17,729 nucleotides of DNA from Spirochaeta sp. (lineage in GTDB: Bacteria; Spirochaetota; Spirochaetia; DSM-2461): assembly GCA_030635565.1 (NCBI GenBank), contig DAOVYP010000009.1:1-17729 (forward strand). The letters run 5' to 3'. Positions 15,137 through 17,729 of this stretch are shown piece after piece. The notes under the pieces were generated by a model. That model was not told the origin of the DNA, did no database searches, and saw nothing but the letters and a program-made list of their open reading frames with translations. The number at the start of each line of letters is the position of its first letter. The first letter of the stretch is position 1. Position numbers and translations under genes: made by a program.

Positions 15137-17190
15137 CAGTCGGAAATCCCCAACTCCTCGAAAATTTTCTTGTAAACTTCATAATGTTCACTTCGGGCGA
15201 ATTCCTGGATCTTATCATCCGGCAGGGATTCAAGAAGCTGATCCATATATCTGAGAACGTCCTTTATCTCTTCCTTGAGTTCGCCGGGCAGGGAACTGAT
15301 TTCAAGGGCGGCTTTGGTCTGCTCCCTGATACCGGCTGCTGCAGGCTCCGGTGAATCGACAGAATCGGATAATTCCAGTTCGGTAAGCTCAATGATTTCC
15401 TCAGTGGATTTTTCCGTCAGGTCGGGGGCGGCCGCCAGAGCTTCAAGTGATTCCAGGTCGACTTCCTCAGTGCCGGGGAGTTCGTTGAAATTATCGTCTG
15501 GAAGGGTAACCTGAATTTCATCGTCTATGTCTGCAGGATCGAGTTCCAGATCCTCGATTATTTCAGCTTCATCGTCCGAGTCTTCAAGGGTGAATTCCTC
15601 AACTGTTTCGATTTCATCAATAGCATCATCGAGGGATATTTCGGGTATCTCGTCAATTGCCGCAGTATTATCCGAATCTGAGATTTCCACCGAATCAATT
15701 TCTTCAAGAAGAATTTCTTCCAGAGGCTCCTCTTCTTCCATCGAATCGCTCAGGCCGATTTCTTCAATCTCAATATCTTCAAAATTGTCGGATTTAACTT
15801 CGGATTCGATATCCTCTGACTTCAGATCAATATCGTCAATTTCATCAAGGCTGATTTCTTCGATTTCCTCGATTTCGTCGAGGCTTAAATCTTCCAGTTC
15901 TTCTATGACTTCATCGGCTTCTTCACCTTCTTCACCTTCTTCAGCATCGATGCTGTCGGCCAATACCGTTTCGAGGTCGATATCCTCGATTTCTTCGAAC
16001 TCTTTATCATCAGAATCGGCCGAGAGATCAATTTCCTCACCGGCATCTTCATCCATGACGGCAAGAACATCCGATTCTTCCTCTTCGGTCTCTTCACTTT
16101 TGATTCCGAAATCGTCAAGGGAAATTTCTTCCATTTCCACATCGAGAATTTCGGAATCATCAATCACTGCAAGGTCGTCATCGGCGTCTGTCAGGTCGAT
16201 TTCCACCTCTTCACCTTCATCAAAAGCGTCATCATCGAAGGATTCGGTTATGATTTTTTCATCGGTAACTTCTTCAATAGGCGGCATCTCTGCAGACTCA
16301 ATCACCACCGTTTCCGTCTCATCCAGGCCGAAATCATCAAGGTCGGTGATTTCTTCAAGGTCTTCCATTTCGATATCGTCGATGTTGACAACGGGTTCGT
16401 CTACCAGGTTGTCCAGATCGACTGTTTCATCGACACCGGGTATGTCGATTTCTATGGATTCGGGATCCCCTTCCGTATCCGGCTCATCGGGGCTCCCGAG
16501 AATCGACAGGGCAGGATCTTCTTCTTCTGTTTCTTCTATTTCAAAATCTTCAACATCATCCAGACTCAGTTCCGTAAAGTCATCCGACAGATCGATACTG
16601 TCCTCATCATCAAAGGAAATCTCTTCACCGATATCATCGGCGGCGAGATCAGTAATGTCACTTTCAGCCGTTTCTTCGGTCATGTCGGCAGGATCGAGAA
16701 TATTATCCAGCTCGTCGCCGGTTAAAGCGATGGTTTCATCCTCTTCTTCTTCGAAGAAACCGCCGCTTTCACCCTCATCTGCCTGAGCCTGTGAAACCGG
16801 CGGAACTCTCAATCCGGTGAGCTCATCTTTCAGCTGTCTTATTTCACCCCGGAGTGCGCTCAGTTCATTTTCGATTTTATGAAGCAGTTCCTTTGATTCA
16901 ATATCGGATTTTCCAGTACTGACGATCGGTATATCGAAACTGTCGTCGGATAAATCTGTATCGAAGGATTCATCGAAGTCACTGAAATCGGGAAGGGATG
17001 ACTCTTCCAGCTCACCGAGCAGCTTCTCTTCTTCTTCGGTTATCAGCAATTCGTCGTGATCAGAATCCTCGATATCCATCAGTTCGAGGCTGGTGCTGTC
17101 ATTATCGTTGATCTCGTCGGGGCCGGCCTTCACCCAGACACCATAGCGTTCCAGGTCTTGCTCTTCCCGATGTTTCTTGTCCACGGCCAT
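15136..17190 (-). CDS. Large acidic low-complexity protein with conserved-looking ends
   Basis: A 684-residue, very acidic protein with no signal peptide or TM. The N-terminus holds a compact motif, LERYGVWVKAGPDEI (13-27). An acidic patch with SSLPDFSDFDESFD (64-77) follows, then a coiled coil at about 98-128 (ELLHKIENELSALRGEIRQL). Residues about 145-625 are built of degenerate Asp/Glu/Ser/Ile/Leu units of the type EEISLDD(F/I), EEIEEISLDEID and LEDLSLDEIEE. The C-terminal 55 residues are a normal helical domain (LKEEIKDVLRYMDQLLESLP...FARSEHYEVYKKIFEELG) and look like a docking module. The repeated acidic body suggests a flexible scaffold or spacer. A GGGAG 9 nt upstream serves as the ribosome site. 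It is first in a four-gene operon with the GAF/GGDEF-like and DUF115 genes. Function unknown. Confidence 0.8.
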   Translation of the reverse strand: MAVDKKHREEQDLERYGVWVKAGPDEINDNDSTSLELMDIEDSDHDELLITEEEEKLLGELEESSLPDFSDFDESFDTDLSDDSFDIPIVSTGKSDIESKELLHKIENELSALRGEIRQLKDELTGLRVPPVSQAQADEGESGGFFEEEEDETIALTGDELDNILDPADMTEETAESDITDLAADDIGEEISFDDEDSIDLSDDFTELSLDDVEDFEIEETEEEDPALSILGSPDEPDTEGDPESIEIDIPGVDETVDLDNLVDEPVVNIDDIEMEDLEEITDLDDFGLDETETVVIESAEMPPIEEVTDEKIITESFDDDAFDEGEEVEIDLTDADDDLAVIDDSEILDVEMEEISLDDFGIKSEETEEEESDVLAVMDEDAGEEIDLSADSDDKEFEEIEDIDLETVLADSIDAEEGEEGEEADEVIEELEDLSLDEIEEIEEISLDEIDDIDLKSEDIESEVKSDNFEDIEIEEIGLSDSMEEEEPLEEILLEEIDSVEISDSDNTAAIDEIPEISLDDAIDEIETVEEFTLEDSDDEAEIIEDLELDPADIDDEIQVTLPDDNFNELPGTEEVDLESLEALAAAPDLTEKSTEEIIELTELELSDSVDSPEPAAAGIREQTKAALEISSLPGELKEEIKDVLRYMDQLLESLPDDKIQEFARSEHYEVYKKIFEELGISD

Positions 17191-17353
17191 AGATCATTGC
17201 TCCCGAGAGGCAGTATTTTACCCTACGATTATCGTCAAATTCGGCTAACAGGTTGAATAAATTCCAATGTGAAACCCATCTTTAGCTACCAACCGCAGTA
17301 CTTATTCTGTTTAATCATAATGGAGTGGTGAATTCCCTGTAAAGGACGATGAG
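17191..17353. promoter_or_regulatory. Divergent intergenic region between the acidic-protein operon and the FtsB-like gene
   Basis: The largest non-coding gap in the window, 163 nt and AT-rich. It must hold promoters for both directions, but none is clear. On the minus strand TTGACG (17238-17233) is a good -35, yet the only nearby A/T-rich box, TAAAAT (17220-17215), is 12 nt away, too close. On the plus strand TTTAAT (17310-17315) and CATAAT (17316-17321) are possible -10 boxes without matching -35 boxes. No hairpin or tRNA is seen. Confidence 0.4.
17341..17346 (+). promoter_or_regulatory. Ribosome binding site selecting a GTG start for the FtsB-like gene
   Basis: AAAGGA ends 7 nt before the GTG at 17354, an ideal distance. 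The in-frame ATG at 17375 has no such site. The ATG at 17349 is in another frame and meets a stop after two codons. Confidence 0.6.
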
Positions 17354-17729
17354 GTGTTAGCCGTCAATCGAACTATGAAACATTCTGCATTTCTTGCGGC
17401 ATTATACATCTCTTTCCTGACTTTTTCACTACTGACCCTGTTTTTCGGAGAAACAGGTGTGACTGCTCTGGATAAAATCAGGAATCGGAATCAATCATTA
17501 TCAGGTAATATGGCGGATCTTGATTTAAAACATTCAGATCTTACGGCTAAGCTTGATGCATTGAGGAGCGATCCTGAATCTATTGTCATCGAAGCCAGGG
17601 CGCTGGGACTGTATCGAGCCGGTGATAAAGTGGTCCGGTTCAGAAATCTTGAACCGATACACCTCCTTCCCGATGCGGGGCAAGTGCTTCATCTCGTTCC
17701 ATTACAGCGTACCGATGAAAGCCTGTTGA
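17354..17729 (+). CDS. FtsB/DivIC-type septum formation initiator protein (cut by right edge)
   Basis: At least 125 residues, with the frame still open at the right edge. A short cytoplasmic N-terminus is followed by one TM helix (about 12-32, FLAALYISFLTFSLLTLF), then a helical coiled-coil stretch (about 38-71). Then comes the family-typical segment DPESIVIEARALGLYRAGDKVVRF (73-96), which matches the conserved end of FtsB/DivIC proteins (E..AR..LG...GE.V). Such proteins join FtsL and FtsQ in the divisome on the outer face of the membrane. The tail after residue 96 is longer than in E. coli FtsB. The start is GTG 17354 because of the AAAGGA site; ATG 17375 would lose seven residues. It is divergent from the acidic-protein operon. 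Confidence 0.82.
   Translation, partial: MLAVNRTMKHSAFLAALYISFLTFSLLTLFFGETGVTALDKIRNRNQSLSGNMADLDLKHSDLTAKLDALRSDPESIVIEARALGLYRAGDKVVRFRNLEPIHLLPDAGQVLHLVPLQRTDESLL

Noticed and set aside
15527..16786. Long Ser-rich open frame (419 codons) on the plus strand
   Set aside because: It is the mirror of Asp/Glu/Ile-rich codons of the acidic protein gene, which lack stops when read antisense. It has no ribosome site, and the opposite strand has well-formed ends and operon context.
1..17729. CRISPR array, tRNA, rRNA, insertion sequence or prophage
   Set aside because: I saw no regularly spaced repeats, cloverleaf-like segments, transposase or integrase motifs, or flanking direct repeats on reading both strands.

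Overview
The window looks like chromosomal DNA from a free-living or environmental member of the Spirochaetota. This is an inference from gene content: a large acidic protein with conserved ends, paired DUF115 (Maf-like) proteins, SH3b and TPR lipoproteins with relaxed lipoboxes, and GC content near 50%. No single marker gene proves it. The window is almost fully coding. I see no rRNA, tRNA, CRISPR array, IS element or phage gene, and no gap above 300 bases.

Left part (1-2315): a rhomboid intramembrane protease, cut by the left edge, lies downstream of an ExoIII-type AP endonuclease on the minus strand. Divergent from the nuclease is a fructosamine-kinase family gene. The two start codons lie symmetrically, each 7 nt from a palindromic -10 element (AGTATATACT), so both mRNAs are probably leaderless. 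The pair combines DNA repair with repair of glycated protein or metabolites.

Central part (10135 down to 2321, minus strand): six tightly packed genes. In order of transcription they are a two-TM protein with an acidic linker and a degenerate GGDEF-like domain, a helical-repeat lipoprotein, an MltD-like lytic transglycosylase with two LysM domains, a small exported protein with a GTG start, an SH3b lipoprotein, and an ABC-F ATPase. Most act at the cell envelope. The first gene again has a -10 box (TATAAT) exactly 7 nt before its ATG. The SH3b lipoprotein has its own near-consensus promoter (TTGACG-17-TTTAAT) ending 10 nt before its ATG.

Right part (10145-17729): a MEMO-family gene on the plus strand shares a second symmetric -10 with the six-gene cluster. 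Facing it is a four-gene minus-strand operon (17190 down to 10986). It encodes a 684-residue acidic protein, a GAF-like plus degenerate GGDEF-like protein, and two divergent DUF115 paralogues. All four genes overlap by 1-35 nt, which implies coupled translation. DUF115/Maf proteins in other bacteria are tied to flagellin glycosylation, so this is the best candidate here for an under-described system. Divergent from it, at the right edge, is a FtsB/DivIC-type septum gene that runs off the window.
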